Positions 50,401 to 58,873 of a stretch of DNA of 64,000 nt are shown piece by piece. The notes under the pieces are model-generated. The model made no database searches and had not been told where the DNA came from. It saw nothing but the letters and a program-made list of their open reading frames with translations. Positions within the stretch are counted from its first letter, which is position 1. Each line of letters starts with the position of its first letter. The DNA comes from Corbicula japonica. Lineage: Eukaryota > Mollusca > Bivalvia > Venerida > Cyrenidae. The stretch covers positions 3,928,501 through 3,992,500 of the forward strand of contig JAZAYU010000019.1 in NCBI GenBank assembly GCA_038501625.1, in the 5' to 3' direction. The position numbers were made by a program, and so were the translations under genes.

Positions 50401-51287
50401 CCTCATCTTACAAGGCCATAAAATGTTTATTTAACAGATGTGTTATTGTAAAATCATTAATATTCGTAGTATTTTGTTTCCGTAGATTTCGGAGTTGGAT
50501 AAATCCACAAATTCAAATACCCACGAAATATGATTGCCCGCTTATTCTGCCATTTATTTATTTCCAATTCAAATAAATTAGGTCCAAATAAAAAGTAAAG
50601 TCAACGCCATGGAAAACTAACGAGTATAGAGTCATCGAAAACTAATTAGTATATTTTCATAGGAAACTAATGAGTAAATTGTTATCGGAAACTAATGAGT
50701 AAATTGTCTTCGGAAACTAATGAGTGTAGTGTCATCGAAAACTTATTAGTATATATTGTCATCAGAAATTAATGAGTAAATTGTCATCGGAAACTAATGA
50801 ACATATTGTCATAAAAAAATAATGGGTATATTGTCATCGAAAACTAATGAGCATATTGTCATCGAAAACTAATTAGTATATTGTTATCAGAAACTAATGA
50901 GTAAATTGTCAGTGAAAACTGATGAGTATAGTGTCATCGAAAACTAATTAGTAAATTGTCATCAGAAACTAATGAGTAAATTGTCATAGAAAAGTAATGA
51001 GCATATTGTCATCGATGACTAATGAGAATATTGTCATCAGAAACGAATGAGTAAATTGTCATCGGAAACTAATGAACATATTGTCATCGAAAACTAATGA
51101 GTATAATGTCATCGAAAACTAATGGCCATAGAGTTAAACAGTACCTTTGATGGTTGAACACCAGATCCCTGCCCGTAGGTGCGTAGTCCCATTCTTGCTC
51201 GACAGCAGCGATATAATACCTCCGAATCAAAGCACGTACCTCGGTACATAGCACAAAAAGAATGAAAATTATCACAGAATTTCTCAT
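29037..51287 (-). CDS. Ceruloplasmin/hephaestin-family multicopper ferroxidase, 15 exons, complete
   Basis: Family members oxidise Fe(II) to Fe(III) using O2 outside the cell. Exons in transcript order: 51145-51287, 42070-42192, 39413-39543, 38210-38422, 37619-37946, 36959-37065, 36357-36534, 35003-35101, 34357-34544, 33605-33816, 33064-33214, 32412-32624, 31642-31864, 29799-30727, 29037-29416. All phases agree; 3618 bp, 1205 residues. Signal peptide MRNSVIIFILFVLCTEVRA, then six cupredoxin domains in pairs, each pair starting with a YYIAA/YFIAA..W-Y motif (about residues 24, 376, 742). Trinuclear cluster: HPHG (121, 123), HSH (181, 183), HFH (1016, 1018), HCH (1058, 1060). Type-1 sites: H298/C341/H346/M351, H659/C702/H707/M712 and H1013/C1059/H1064/M1069. 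A 126-codon tail of unknown role replaces the hephaestin membrane anchor, so the product should be secreted. The closest relative within the family is not certain. Confidence 0.95.
29648..29760. mobile_element. Hairpin (fold-back) repeat in the last intron of the oxidase gene
   Basis: Same family as 24335-24435: GAGACCAGTCTCAAATCT, GATTGTCTGAAATGGAGA and the reverse-complement arm TCTCCATTTCAGCCAATC followed by TGAGATTTACGACTTGTCTC. Confidence 0.8.
29799..30727 (-). other. 929-bp exon carrying nearly all of cupredoxin domains 5 and 6
   Basis: This single exon covers what in domains 1-4 takes ten or more exons. It begins KGYLYTRTEGGYLGTKYKKA and ends FAVVPKG. It carries HTVHFHGQTY and TWLIHCHVMDHLTHGM, the final type-1 and trinuclear ligands. 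A sequon at NRS (950-952) is a possible glycosylation site. Confidence 0.93.
31335..31530 (+). repeat. Tandem repeat, unit 43 bp, about four copies, nearly identical
   Basis: ACCAGTCTCAAAACTGACCA then ATCACAAGCTAGAGTTCTAA recurs with almost no differences, implying a recent expansion. It lies in the intron between exons 31642-31864 and 29799-30727. The ACCAGTCTCAAA start is shared with the hairpin family at 29648. Confidence 0.92.
32800..33100 (-). repeat. Tandem copies of an exon end plus 5' splice site
   Basis: About seven degenerate copies, roughly 41 bp apart, of the last part of exon 33064-33214 together with its GGTGAGTA donor. On the plus strand the marker is TACTCACCGTGTATGAGAAG followed by TCCGTGTTTGAAGGCCTCGT. 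At least five copies keep a GTGAGT or GTAAGT donor, near 32811, 32893, 32932, 32978 and the real one at 33062. Reading past the true donor meets an in-frame TAG at once. Confidence 0.88.
33470..33560. repeat. Pentanucleotide microsatellite (GAATA/GAACG/GAACA)
   Basis: Run of five-base units (AGAAT, GGAAC and variants) just downstream of the donor of exon 33605-33816. It creates a false C-terminal extension on the minus strand. Confidence 0.9.
34785..34935. repeat. Short tandem repeat, TTTTGCTGTATC core, about 32-bp unit
   Basis: Five imperfect copies of CATATCTTTTGCTGTATC followed by a variable part, in the intron between exons 35003-35101 and 34357-34544. Confidence 0.8.
35102..36356. other. 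Oxidase intron between exons 36357-36534 and 35003-35101
   Basis: No array or element could be defined. CG-containing blocks of the type TTCGCGG/CGCGAAAT near 35500-35680 recur elsewhere in the window (about 9660, 20940 and 25870-26060), indicating an old dispersed repeat. Confidence 0.4.
37190..37400. mobile_element. Degenerate copy of the piggyBac-like MITE
   Basis: TTAACTTTTTACTCCATC, then GTGCGACCAGAGTAGATCCA, AAAAACGAACAGTGTAGATC and CTGATAGAGTGACG follow the same order as the better copy at 62736-62977. It lies in the intron between exons 37619-37946 and 36959-37065. Confidence 0.65.
39481..39745 (-). repeat. Triplicated splice acceptor plus 5' part of oxidase exon 3
   Basis: Three tandem copies of about 86 bp start at 39481, 39567 and 39653, each beginning GAGTTTCTAAATGTGAT on the plus strand. 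On the minus strand each contains a TGACAG- or TGACAA-type acceptor followed by codons for YVGPLI, GEL or GEM and ILITFRN. Copy 1 joins the rest of the exon (39413-39543). Copy 3 keeps an intact acceptor and reads YVGPLIKGEMGDIILITFRN; copy 2 is mutated (acceptor AAG, altered codons). Confidence 0.9.
39750..41490. other. Left part of oxidase intron 2
   Basis: Mostly unique. A relic at 40250-40345 (GGCGCCATTTCAAGGAATAA, ATATGCCAAAGAAAAG) resembles the interior of the inverted-repeat element at 11258-11508. A short run of TTTCGTTTAAACAAAAT copies lies at 40550-40635. Confidence 0.45.
41497..41788. mobile_element. Fold-back MITE with arms of about 73 bp
   Basis: Left arm CAGTCGGGGAACTTTCCCGT to AAATATTGATTGAA (41497-41571) is matched in reverse complement by 41711-41788 ending CCGACTG, at high identity. 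AGA flanks both ends, a possible 3-bp target duplication. The roughly 140-bp interior is non-coding. Confidence 0.85.
41815..42030. mobile_element. Palindromic repeat rich in AACTATAGTT/ACCATAGTT
   Basis: CATAACTATAGTTCTTGGTT and CGAAAAC near 41836 pair with GTTTTCGAACC and TATCTATAGTTATTGG near 41982-42014. The whole stretch can fold back on itself. It directly follows the MITE at 41497-41788. Confidence 0.7.
42399..42451 (-). repeat. Poly-C tract; G-run in the oxidase pre-mRNA (possible G-quadruplex)
   Basis: Two long C runs separated by AACCCCGCCCCCAACCCCT on the plus strand. The oxidase is transcribed from the minus strand, so its intron 1 RNA would carry several G runs about 210-260 bases upstream of the exon 2 acceptor. 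This satisfies the simple four-G-run quadruplex rule. Confidence 0.85.
43035..43110 (-). other. tRNA-like relic with B-box
   Basis: On the minus strand the segment reads GGTAGCATGACTGACTTT, then GGTTCGAATCCGG, with tRNA-like spacing between an A-box-like and a B-box-like part. The arms do not give a clean cloverleaf, so it is more likely a SINE head or tRNA pseudogene than a functional tRNA. Confidence 0.4.
44146..44345. mobile_element. piggyBac-like MITE (TTAACCCTTTCC terminus) in oxidase intron 1
   Basis: Begins TTAACCCTTTCCTCCATATA and contains two internal hairpins: GCGACCAGTGTAGATCCATA with CTGCACTGGTCGC, and GTGCAGATCCTGATCAGATG with the GGCTGATCTACATCTACACT arm. The right terminus is eroded. 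TTAA followed by CCCTTT resembles piggyBac ends; no transposase is encoded. Confidence 0.75.
44940..45295 (+). repeat. Degenerate AT-rich tandem repeat (ATTAAAATTTGGGTAAA)
   Basis: About ten loose copies of a 30-35 bp unit (TCATTAAATTTTGGGTAA variants) in oxidase intron 1. Non-coding. Confidence 0.65.
45535..46665 (+). repeat. Minisatellite of about 28 bp (AACGCAGATGCTTCGTTCTACCATAATG type)
   Basis: About 40 imperfect copies in oxidase intron 1, with larger blocks repeated (for example the block with GCTTTACCAACTTTAATG and CGCATGCATAATAAACGC at 45911-45960 recurs near 46266-46320). Short open frames on both strands come from the repeat. Confidence 0.93.
46670..50600. other. Right part of oxidase intron 1
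   Basis: No exon found. Two related sequences, about 49250-49465 and 49990-50220, share CACTATTTAT, CAGTATAATTCG/CAGAATTCGA and end in a GACGAAATA/GGCGAAATA block followed by GTTGTTGTT runs. A common 3' end with (GTT)n suggests two copies of a SINE or LINE tail. Confidence 0.5.
50610..51125 (+). repeat. Minisatellite of about 25 bp next to oxidase exon 1
   Basis: About 20 copies of GTCATCGAAAACTAATGAGT with ATATT spacers. The array runs to within about 20 bp of the exon 1 donor (51143-51144), so intron 1 effectively begins in repeat DNA. Confidence 0.93.
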
Positions 51288-51960
51288 GGTATTTCAACTG
51301 TTTAGAAAAATCTATCCACATAGAAAGTTACGTTTCACTAAACATAATCTGTGTAACGATAATTAACGACAATCCGTTTGACGAAGCCTGTGGAATGTCT
51401 TTCCAAAAACGACCTTGTTGTTAGACTGATGTTGTCAATTCATTTCATTAAACGATTCAAACTTTTTGTTTACTAAGTGTTAACGGTGTGCATACTCAAT
51501 TATGTAAAACCTTCCCCAGTTGACTTGGCACACAGGCGAATGATGTATCGCACGCCGTGAACAGCGCTCGACTGTCAACCGTTCATGAGGAATAGCGTTG
51601 TCATATATGTGCACCTAACGTCGACGTACGTAACGTAGTTATACTATGATGAAGTTATGAAAGCCATTATTGAGGAAACGGGGTTACCTAGGGTCATTGT
51701 CATATTCACGTAGTAATGCGGACAACCGCATCATCGCAGCCTAAGTGACATGACGACACAAAAAAATCCTTAACATACATTTTTTTTCATTTTAATGGCA
51801 GGCACCACCTGCCTTCTTTCCCCGACTGGTTTTGCATAAGTAACATATGCTCCGTATAATTTCAAAACAACCGTTCATGTCTTAACAATAGTTTGTTCTT
51901 TTTATTTAGTTTATATTACAGGCATGCCATGTCTCCGGGTTTTATTTGAAATTTCAGGAT
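51288..51960. other. Presumed promoter side of the oxidase gene
   Basis: Sequence upstream of the oxidase start codon on the minus strand. No convincing TATA box, no iron- or metal-response cluster and no other exon was seen. Confidence 0.35.
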
Positions 51961-51962
51961 GT

Positions 51963-51963
51963 T

Positions 51964-52034
<71 letters not shown>

Positions 52035-52105
52035 TTATTTCTTCTTCTTCATCTTCTTCTTCTTCATCTTCATCATCTTCATCATGATAATCATCATCAA
52101 CAACA
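51963..52105. repeat. (ATC)n trinucleotide microsatellite with TTC/ATC tail
   Basis: A pure run of ATC units of about 72 bp is followed by interrupted TTC/ATC units. Poly-Asp, poly-His and poly-Ile frames over it are artefacts of the repeat. Confidence 0.97.
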
Positions 52106-52299
52106 ACAAACAGATCAAGAACTTCGTCGTCGCTGTCCAGGTCTTCGTTTACAGTAGCAGCAACAACTGTTGTGAAAAAAATCACCGGATTTTTTTATGG
52201 AAATATTTCGAGAAGCCTTTTTATTTAATTAAGTAAAAAGGGGTAGTTCTAAAAATATATCGTTTCCTTATCATCAAAAGTTTTAAATCACAGAAGCAT

Positions 52300-52705
52300 T
52301 TACAACCCGGCTATGGTTGAGGTATTACCGCACTTGTACTATTTCGTCATAGAGACGTGGTAGAGAGGTGTTCTGGGTTCGATCGTTTGTTCAGGCGTGG
52401 ATTTTTTCAGAACCCTTGTTACAAATGGCTTCCAACATGTCGCCTAGGAAGGATGTTTAAATACTCGAGATCACTCCAGAAGTGAATCTCTATACTCAAT
52501 AGAAATTCGTGGACGAATTCCAATCTGGAGTGGGTGTATACAACCCGGCATTTGTTGAGTTAGTACCGCACTTGTACTTTCTCGCAATAGAGCTAGTTTT
52601 ATGGCGACGTGGTAGAGCCTAGGACTGGCATGGGTCCCTGGTTCGATCCTTGGTTTAGGCGAGGATATTTTAGAACCCTTTTACACATGGGTTTAGCATT
52701 ACTTT
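52300..52705 (+). mobile_element. Two tandem copies of a tRNA-derived SINE
   Basis: Copy 1 starts near 52302 (ACAACCCGGCTATGGTTGAG) and copy 2 near 52540 (CAACCCGGCATTTGTTGAGT). Both share TACCGCACTTGTACT, GACGTGGTAGAG (A-box like, 52605-52619 in copy 2), GGTTCGATC (B-box, 52640-52649 in copy 2) and an AGAACCCTT end. A- and B-box spacing fits an RNA polymerase III promoter. Confidence 0.7.
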
Positions 52706-52864
52706 ATAAAATACATTTCAAAGTTCCAATCGTTTTGATATACCAGGTAGACAACAAGACGTCCACATATTCGAAAACTCGAATATCGAAGCCATGTTAA
52801 CAATAAACTTCCATTTTTTATGCCTGTAAACCCATGGAACATCGTCGTTTAAACATTGTTAATA

Positions 52865-53325
52865 TCCCCGCCCACCATCCCATCGCCGCATTTCTTCCAG
52901 CCCGCCCCTCCACAGCATGACCTGTTTCTTCTAGCCCGCCCCCTACCGCATCGCCGCATTTCTTTCAGCCCGCCTCTCCACCGTATTACCCGTTTCTTCC
53001 AGCCCGCCCCTCCACCGCATCGCCGCATTTCTTCCAGCCCGCCTCTCCAACTCATCGCCGAATTTCTTCCAGCCCGCCCCTCCACCGCATGACCCGTTTC
53101 TTCCAGCCCACCCCTCCACCGCATCGCCCCGTTTCTTCTAGCCCGCCTTTCCACCGCATCGCCCCGTTTCTTCTAGCCCGCCCCTCCACCGCCCCGCTCC
53201 GTTTCTTCCAGCCCGCCCCTCCACCGCATCGCCCTGTTTCTTCTAGCCCGCCCCTCCACCACATCGCCCCGTTTCTTCTAGCCCGCCCCTCCACCGCATC
53301 GCAACAATTCTTCCAGCCCCCTTCC
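52865..53325 (+). repeat. GC-rich minisatellite, period 34 bp
   Basis: About 13 copies of a unit with TTTCTTCCAGCCCGCCCCTC and CACCGCATCGCC; the marker AGCCCGCC recurs at 52899, 52933, 52967 and 53001. Markedly richer in C than its surroundings. Pro/Ser- and Gly/Arg-rich frames on the two strands are by-products. Confidence 0.95.
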
Positions 53326-53928
53326 ATGATTCCCATCCTCCTCCAGTACCCAACGATCTTAACTAATATAATAAACAATTTTACTCGGTCTCATTTATTA
53401 AAAGTTCTTTTTAAATCAAACCACCAATCGTAAACCATAAACAGCAACAATTTGACTCGATCTTGCTATTTAAAAGTTCTTTTTAAATTAAAAATAAACA
53501 AGGAAGAACATGAAATGTTAAAAACCAAATTTACATATTCAACACGTTTTAGACTGATTTCGTATTCATTTACTTGACAAGCAGACAGTTTTCGGTCAAG
53601 ACATGATATGGACCTTAACACAGTAATGTGTATTTCATGAATTTGTTATGTCAGAGGAAGACAAAATACACAACTTTTGAAAGCTAGTAATTAGAAACAG
53701 TGCTTATATTTGTGCATGGAATTATCTGTGTACAAATTGTAGATTAGTAACTTGTAGAAAGATATTTTTTGTTAACTTATTTTTCGAGTATTTTGCGCAA
53801 AGAAAATGTGCGATATCTACAAATAACCACAGCGAAACAAACCATGTGATAGCCTGTAGTAAATATATAATACATCTGCACAAATTTATGATTGCACAAA
53901 AATGTCATTTTTGCGATGAGTAAACAGC

Positions 53929-56900
53929 AGTCATGTCTAGTGCCACAGCAGTCATGTCTAGTGCCACATCAGTAAGTCATGTCCAGGCCACATCAGTAAG
54001 TCATGTCCAGGTCACAGCAGTTATGTCTAGTGTCACATCAATAAGTCATGTCCAGGCCACGGCAGTAAGTCATATCCAGGCCACAGCAGTCATGTCTAGT
54101 GCCACAGCAGTAAGTCATGTCCAGGTCACAGCAGTCATGTCTAGTGCCACATCAGTAAGTCATGTCCAGGTAACAGCAGTCATGTCTAGTGCCACAGCAG
54201 TCATGTCTAGTGCCACAACAGTAAGTTAGTCCAGGCCACAGCAGTCATATCCAGGCCACAGCAGTCATGTCTAGTGCCACAGCAGTAAGTCATGTCCAGG
54301 CCACAGCAGTCATGTCAAGGCCACAGCAGTAAGTCATGTCCAGGTCACAGCAGTCATGTCTAGTGCCACAGCAGTAAGTCATGTCCAGGCAACAGCAGTC
54401 ATGTCTAGTGCCAAATCAGAAAGTCATGTCCAGGCCACAGCAGTAAGTCATATCCAGGCCACAGCAGTCATGTCTAGTGCCACATCAGTAAGTCATGTCC
54501 AGGCCACAGCAGTAAGTCATATCCAGGCCACAGCAGTCATGTCTAGTGCCACAGCAGTAAGTCATATCCAGGCAACAGCAGTCATGTCCAGGCCACATCA
54601 GTAAGTCATAACCAGGCCATAGCAGTCATGTCTAGTGCCACATCAGTAAGTCATGTCCAGGCCACAGCAGTAAGTCATATCCAGGCCACAGCAGTCATGT
54701 CTAGTGCCACAGCAGTAAGTCATATCCAGGCCACAGCAGTCATGTCCAGGCCACATCAGTAAGTCATATCCAGGCCACAGCAGTCATGTCCAGGCCACAT
54801 CAGTAAGTCATATCCAGGTCACAGCAGTCATGTCTAGTGCCACAGCAGTAAGTCATGTCCAGGTCACAGCAGTCATGTCTAGTGCCACAGCAGTCATGTC
54901 TAGTGCCACATCAGTAAGTCATATCCAGGCCACAGCAGTAAGTCATATCCCGGTCACAGCAGTCATGTTTAGTGCCAGAGCTGTAAGTCATGTCCAGGCC
55001 ACAGCAGTCATGTCTAGTGCCACATCAGTAAGTCATATCCAGGTCACAGCAGTCATGTCTAGTGCCACATCAGTAAGTCATATCCAGGTCACAGCAGTCA
55101 TGTCTAGTGCCACATCAGTAAGTCATATCCAGGTCACAGCAGTCATGTCTAGTGCCACAGCAGTCATGTCAAGTGCCACAGCAGTAAGTCATATCCAGGT
55201 CACAGCAGTCATGTCTAGTGCCACATCAGTAAGTCATATCCAGGTCACAGCAGTCATGTCTAGTGCCACAGCAGTAAGTCATATCCAGGCCACAGCAGTA
55301 ATGTCTAGTGCCACATCAGTAAGTCATGTCCAGGCCACAGCAGTCATGTCTAGTGCCACATCAGTAAGTCATATCCAGGTCACAGCAGGTATGTCTAGTG
55401 CCACATCAGTAAGTCATGTCCAGGCCACAGCAGTGATGTCTAGTGCCACAGCAGTAAGTCATTTCCAGGTCACAGCAGTCATGTCTAGTGCCACAGCAGT
55501 CATGTCTAGTGCCACAGCAGTCAGTCATGTCCAGGCCACAGCAGTCATGTCTTGTGCCACAGCAGTCATGTCTAGTGTCACAGCAGTAAGTCATGTCCAG
55601 GCCACAGCAGTCATGTCTAGTGCCACATCAGTAAGTCATGCCTAGTACCACAGCAGTCATGTCTAGTGCCACAGCAGTAAGTCATGTCTAGTGCCACAGC
55701 AGTCATGTCTAGTGCCACACAGTAAGTCATGTCCAGGCCACAGCAGTAAGTCATATCCAGGTCACAGCAGTCATGTCTAGTGCCACAGCAGTAAGTCATG
55801 TCCAGGCCACAGCAGTAGGTCGTATCCAGGTCACAGCAGTAATGTCTAGTGCCACAGCAGTAAGTCATATCCAGGCCACAGCAGTAAGTCATATCCAGGC
55901 CACAGCAGTCATGTCTAGTGCCACAGCAGTAAGTCATGTCCAGGCCACAGCAGTCATGTCTAGTGCCACAGCAGTAAGTCATGTCCAGGCCACAGCAGTC
56001 ATGTCTAGTGCCACAGCAGTAAGTCATGTCCAGGCCACAGCAGTCATGTCTAGTGCCACAGCAGTAAGTCATGTCCAGGTCACAGCAGTCATGTCAAGTG
56101 CCACAGCAGTAAGTCATGTCTAGTGCCACAGCAGTAAGTCATATCCAGGTCACAGCAGTCATGTCTAGTGCCACAGCAGTCATGTCTAGTGCCACAACAG
56201 TAAGTCATATCCAGGTCACAGCAGTCATGTCTAGTGCCACAGCAGTAAGTCATGTTCAGGCCACAGCAGTCATGTCTAGTGCCACAGCAGTAAGTCATAT
56301 CCAGGTCACAGCAGTCATGTCTAGTGCCTCAGCAGTAAGTCATGTCCAGGCCACAGCAGTCATGTTTAGTGCCACAGCAGTCATGTCTAGGGCCAGAGCA
56401 GTAAGTCATGTCCAGGCCACATCAGTCATGTCTAGTGCCACAGCAGTAAGTCATGTCCAGGCCACAGCAGTAAGTCATATCCAGGTCACAGCAGTCATGT
56501 CTAGTGCCACAGCAGTAAGTCATGTCCAGGCCACAGCAGTAAGTCATATCCAGGTCACAGCAGTCATGTCTAGTGCCACAGCAGCAAGTCATGTCCAGGC
56601 CACAGCAGTCATGTCTAGTGCCACAGCAGTAAGTCATGTCCAGGCCACAGCAGTAAGTCATATCCAGGTCACAGCAGTCATGTCTAGTGCCACAGCAGTA
56701 AGTCATGTCCAGGCCACAGCAGTCATGTCCAGGCCACAGCAGTCATGTCTAGTGCCACAGCAGTAAGTCATGTCCAGGCCACAGCAGTCATGTCTAGTGC
56801 CACAGCAGTAAGTCATGTCCAGGCCACAGCAGTCATGTCTAGTGCCACACTGTCATATCCTAGACAGCAGTAAGTCATGTCCAGGCCACAGCAGTCATGT

Positions 56901-58285
56901 CTAGTGCCACAGCAGTAAGTCATGTCCAGGCCACAGCAGTCATGTCTAGTGCCACAGCAGTAAGTCATGTCCAGGTCACAGCAGTCATGTCTAGTGCCAC
57001 AGCAGTAAGTCATGTCTAGTGCCACAGCAGTAAGTCATATCCAGGTCACAGCAGTCATGTCTAGTGCCACAGCAGTCATGTCTAGTGCCACAGCAGTAAG
57101 TCATGTCTAGTGCCACAGTAGTAAGTCATATCCAGGTCACAGCAATCATGTCTAGTGCCACAGCAGTAAGTCATATCAAGGTCTCAGCAGTCATGTCTAG
57201 TGCCACAGCAGTAAGTCATGTCCAGGTCACAGCAGTCATGTCTAGTGCCACAGCAGTAAGTCATATCCAGGTTACAGCAGTCATGTCTAGTGCCACAGCA
57301 GTAAGTCATGTCCAGGCCACAGCAGTCATGTCCATGCCACAGCAGTCATGTCTAGTGCCACAGCAGTAAGTCATATCCAGGTCACAGCAGTCATGTCTAG
57401 TGCCACATCAGTAAGTCATGTCCAGGCCACAGCAGTCATGTCCAGGCCACAGCAGTCATGTCTAGTGCCACAGCAGTAAGTCATGTCCAGGCCACAGCAG
57501 TCATGTCTAGTGCCACAGCAGTAAGTCATGTCCAGGCCACAGCAGTCATGTCTAGTGCCACAGCAGTAAGTCATGTCCAGGCCACAGCAGTCATGTCTAG
57601 TGCCACAGCAGTAAGTCATGTCCAGGTAACAGCAGTCATGTCTAGTGCCACAGCAGTAAGTCATGTCCAGGCCACAGCAGTCATGTCTAGTGCCACAGCA
57701 GTAAGTCATGTCCAGGTAACAGCAGTCATGTCTAGTGCCACAGCAGTAAGTCATGTCCAGGCAACAGCAGTCATGTCTAGTGCCACATCAGTAAGTCATG
57801 TCCAGGCCACAGCAGTCATGTCCAGGCCACAGCAGTCATGTCTAGTGCCACAGCAGTAAGTCATGTCCAGGCCACAGCAGTCATGTCTAGTGCCACAGCA
57901 GTAAGTCATGTCCAGGCCACAGCAGTCATGTCTAGTGCCACAGCAGTAAGTCATGTCCAGGCCACAGCAGTCATGTCTAGTGCCACAGCAGTAAGTCATG
58001 TCCAGGTAACAGCAGTCATGTCTAGTGCCACAGCAGTAAGTCATGTCCAGGCCACAGCAGTCATGTCTAGTGCCACAGCAGTAAGTCATGTCCAGGCCAC
58101 AGCAGTCATGTCTAGTGCAACAGCAGTAAGTCATGTCCAGGCCACAGCAGTCATGTCCAGGCCACAGCAGTTATGTCTAGTGCCACAGCAGTAAGTCATG
58201 TCCAGGCCACAGCAGTCATGTCTAGTGCAACAGCAGTAAGTCATGTCCAGGCCACAGCAGCTATGTCTAGTGCCACAGCAGTAAG
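53929..58285 (+). repeat. 4.4-kb satellite array, 45-bp unit
   Basis: Nearly 100 copies of a 45-bp unit made of two related parts: GTCATGTCTAGTGCCACAGC (A) followed by AGTAAGTCATGTCCAGGCCA and CAGCA (B). Some positions drop or repeat A or B. The unit is a multiple of three and lacks stops in several frames, so open frames of up to 271 codons arise without selection. A double-B junction at about 57420, 57800 and 58140 suggests a higher-order repeat of some 340-380 bp at the right end. The array stops abruptly at a truncated MITE. Confidence 0.98.
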
Positions 58286-58380
58286 GGTAGATCCTGATCA
58301 AACTGCAGGAATGCACCAGCTGATCTAGATCTACATTTTTTGAACATGCAATAAAATACATATATGGAGAAATGTGTTAA
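58286..58380. mobile_element. Truncated piggyBac-like MITE, right end only
   Basis: GGTAGATCCTGATCAAACTG, the CAGCTGATCTAGATCTACAT arm and the terminus TATATGGAGAAATGTGTTAA match the right half of the family seen at 44146 and 62736. The left half is missing at the boundary with the 45-bp array. Confidence 0.7.
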
Positions 58381-58873
58381 ATCTTTCTTTGAATTAGTCT
58401 CTAAGTAATGCTTAACAATACCACGATAATAAGGACACAAATAAAAAGTACGGGGTGACTTTTTACAGCCAAAATATTGCACACTACATATCTCCAGTTG
58501 TTATTGTTTAGATTTTCTGTTGTTATTCCCTGATGAAGATTCTGTTGATTAGAAATGTCTGAATAAATATATCAACACTAATCATTTTGTGCAAATTAAT
58601 TCTCAATTTTTGAATCAATCATTGAACACTAAGACAAAAGGTATTCATAATATATCCATGTTTATTCTATAAATCAACAACTATAAATCAACAATATTAC
58701 ATACATGTACATGTATCTGCATCTGGAGGAATTTTAATAATACAGATTTAAACAGTGTATCATATACACAAAACTATATTGCCATTTTTAGTTTAAATCA
58801 TATCATATACATAAAACAGTATTGCCAATTTCATGTCATTTTATACCTTATATAACAGTAGAAATATATTTAA

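Noticed and set aside
51480..51500. A TGCACAC metal-response-like core on the minus strand upstream of the oxidase
   Set aside because: A single 7-base degenerate match is expected by chance in a region this size, and no cluster was seen.
51916..52236. Poly-Asp, poly-His and poly-Ile open frames
   Set aside because: They are translations of an (ATC)n microsatellite in different frames.
52849..53433. Pro/Ser-rich (plus) and Gly/Arg-rich (minus) open frames
   Set aside because: By-products of the 34-bp GC-rich minisatellite; no splice or domain evidence.
53933..58361. Long open frames on both strands (up to 271 codons, repeating MSSATAVSHVQATAV or MTYCCGTRHDCCGLD)
   Set aside because: They arise because a 45-bp satellite unit divisible by three lacks stops in several frames. 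Repeat phase shifts break the frames repeatedly, and no start, splice or codon-bias signal supports translation.
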